From Heligmosomoides polygyrus polygyrus (Eukaryota; Nematoda; Chromadorea; Rhabditida; Heligmosomidae), in NCBI GenBank assembly GCA_947396885.1, contig OX377204.1, positions 43,387,139-43,451,138 on the forward strand: a stretch of 64,000 nucleotides of DNA, read 5' to 3'. Positions 62,701-64,000 of this stretch are shown here, piece after piece. The notes beneath the pieces were generated by a model. It had not been told where the DNA came from. It saw only the letters and a program-made list of their open reading frames with translations, and ran no database searches. The stretch's first letter is position 1, and the number at the start of each line of letters is the position of its first letter. The translations under genes and the position numbers were made by a program.

Positions 62701-64000
62701 TGCACGCGGAATACGGCGCGGCATTTCCAGCTGAAGGTGACAGAAACGGTGCGACGGAAGCGGGCGCGGGACGTCCACACTCGGCACAAGGCCCATAGAT
62801 CCAGCCTGCTCGATCCGTCGCACAACTTCCTCGAAGTCTTACCCAATGCAGTCGGCAACGATCTTCCATTGAACGAATCAAAAATCTACAAATCTTAAAA
62901 CTTTATATTAAAACGCATAAATATTTTGTTACACGTTGTAGATACGTGAAGGGCTTCGCTACTTGCACGGTCATAGCTAGACTATGCGACCAGGATTGAG
63001 GTAATGTCCCAGTTATTTGAAGGATTTCGAATTTTTGCAAAACCGTTGGTGTCGTTACCGACGACATTTAGAGTACGAAAGCGGAGGCACTGCCCTAGAG
63101 CGGTCTTGCCTTGGTGTCTGCCTTGTATTTACGGGAAAATAAACAAAGACGTGAAGACATCTCACTAATCTGACCATGAGAAGGCACCATGCTGCAGACC
63201 TCTAGCCCTGGACATTGCCGTGAGGGTGAATACGAGATCTATCAGAAAAATACTCCAATCACTATCAGTGAAATGGAATACATAATGAGAATTTCGTTAG
63301 ATTTCATTGAACGCTGTATAATTTGCAGTGGATCTGTAAGCCTATGGCAGAAGGAAACCGCTGCACTGTAGCATAGAGCTAATTTTATTCAATTGCTCTC
63401 CTCTCCTAGTTCTTTATGTTAACGCGCGAGGTGTTCAGCCACCTGCAGTGCGCAAATGTTTGTTTTTTAGCACAACTCTGAACTCCGCTGATAAACGTTC
63501 TCAAATTTTGTGTTTGAGGTTGCCCATCCAACGCAACATCCATGTAGTGTTTCTACACAGGATGCACATTGACCCATTAACATATTTTCCAGATGCCTGA
63601 TCGAGCTCACTGCAAACTTCAAGCAGTACGATGATTGAAAGAGACCAAACAAACCACTGTGCAATAAACAACAACTGTGAGGAGTTCTGAAATGTTCTCT
63701 CTGGAGACTCTTCGATTATTCCTCGATCTCAGTGACCTTATCCACGTCACCGTGAACGCCGATGTAAATGGTGAGGCAAAAATGCGTAGACAACCTTCGC
63801 TCAAGCTAAGAAAAACTAGAGCGAATTCTGGGCGACAATTCCACAGCAGTACACTTACACCGCACAAGACAAAGTATATGGTCACGGTTCAAAATACCCA
63901 GCTCTCTTTCATACCTTGTGACCCCTATTGGACCAAAATTTTCTTATACCCTGCAGCACTCCTTTCACATCGTCCTCTTCGGGATCACGGGTGCACACAG
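62701..64000. other. 3' flank of the phosphatase gene, no further gene recognised
   Basis: An AATAAA at 63138 is a possible polyadenylation signal, about 440 bp after the stop. The - strand frames at 62482-62881 are shadows of the last exon, and those at 63467-63885 have no motif. Confidence 0.4.

Noticed and set aside
62482..62881. - strand frames of up to 113 codons
   Set aside because: Antisense shadows of the last phosphatase exon and its 3' flank.

Overview
This is a repeat-saturated window of a nematode nuclear genome, most likely a strongylid (hookworm-like) worm. Evidence: spliced genes with short introns and T-rich CAG acceptors, a Tc3-like transposon, RTE- and CR1-type LINEs, Ty3/gypsy elements, many hairpin MITEs, and a 200-N scaffold gap at 39560-39759. 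No prokaryotic features are present. The species call is inference; the eukaryotic and nematode character rests on the transposon families and intron structure.

Host genes are few. The only one I can reconstruct completely is a PP1-like serine/threonine phosphatase on the + strand, 52717-62700: seven exons whose phases all agree, 350 aa, all PPP metal-binding motifs present. Its second intron is 8.3 kb and has been inflated by transposons. Weaker candidates are an RS-rich exon (42889-43129), an open frame at 40697-40971, and an acidic open frame running off the left edge (1-200, - strand).

Layout. 0-3.2 kb: RTE tail and a CR1-like LINE. 3.9-6.1 kb: tRNA-like SINE sequence and a foldback element. 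7.7-10.7 kb: RTE LINE (- strand) with a 20-bp target-site duplication. 10.8-12.6 kb: mariner-type relic and a TTAA-flanked MITE. 13.9-18.2 kb: gypsy element with both LTRs. 18.5-22.6 kb: hairpin MITEs and a second TTAA MITE. 22.6-25.7 kb: second, degraded gypsy-type element (- strand). 27.1-28.7 kb: Tc3-like transposon, nearly intact. 31.0-33.2 kb: hAT-type element containing an RT fragment. 33.45-36.9 kb: giant foldback element. 37-44.6 kb: sparse sequence, scaffold gap, minisatellites. 45.0-47.2 kb: GC-rich MITEs nested in one another. 47.8-48.7 kb: mariner. 50.4-52.6 kb: gypsy integrase fragment and another foldback. 52.7-62.7 kb: the phosphatase gene, with a second hAT-type composite in intron 2.

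The most unusual system is a pair of hAT-type elements (30978-33229 and 57016-60451). Both have CAGGG(A/G)TGGG termini and 8-bp target duplications, and both carry the same truncated non-LTR reverse transcriptase at the same internal position. This implies that a DNA transposon acquired a LINE fragment and then multiplied as a composite. The second highlight is the 2.2-kb matryoshka of TTA-targeting MITEs, including a 142-bp MITE inserted into a copy of itself.
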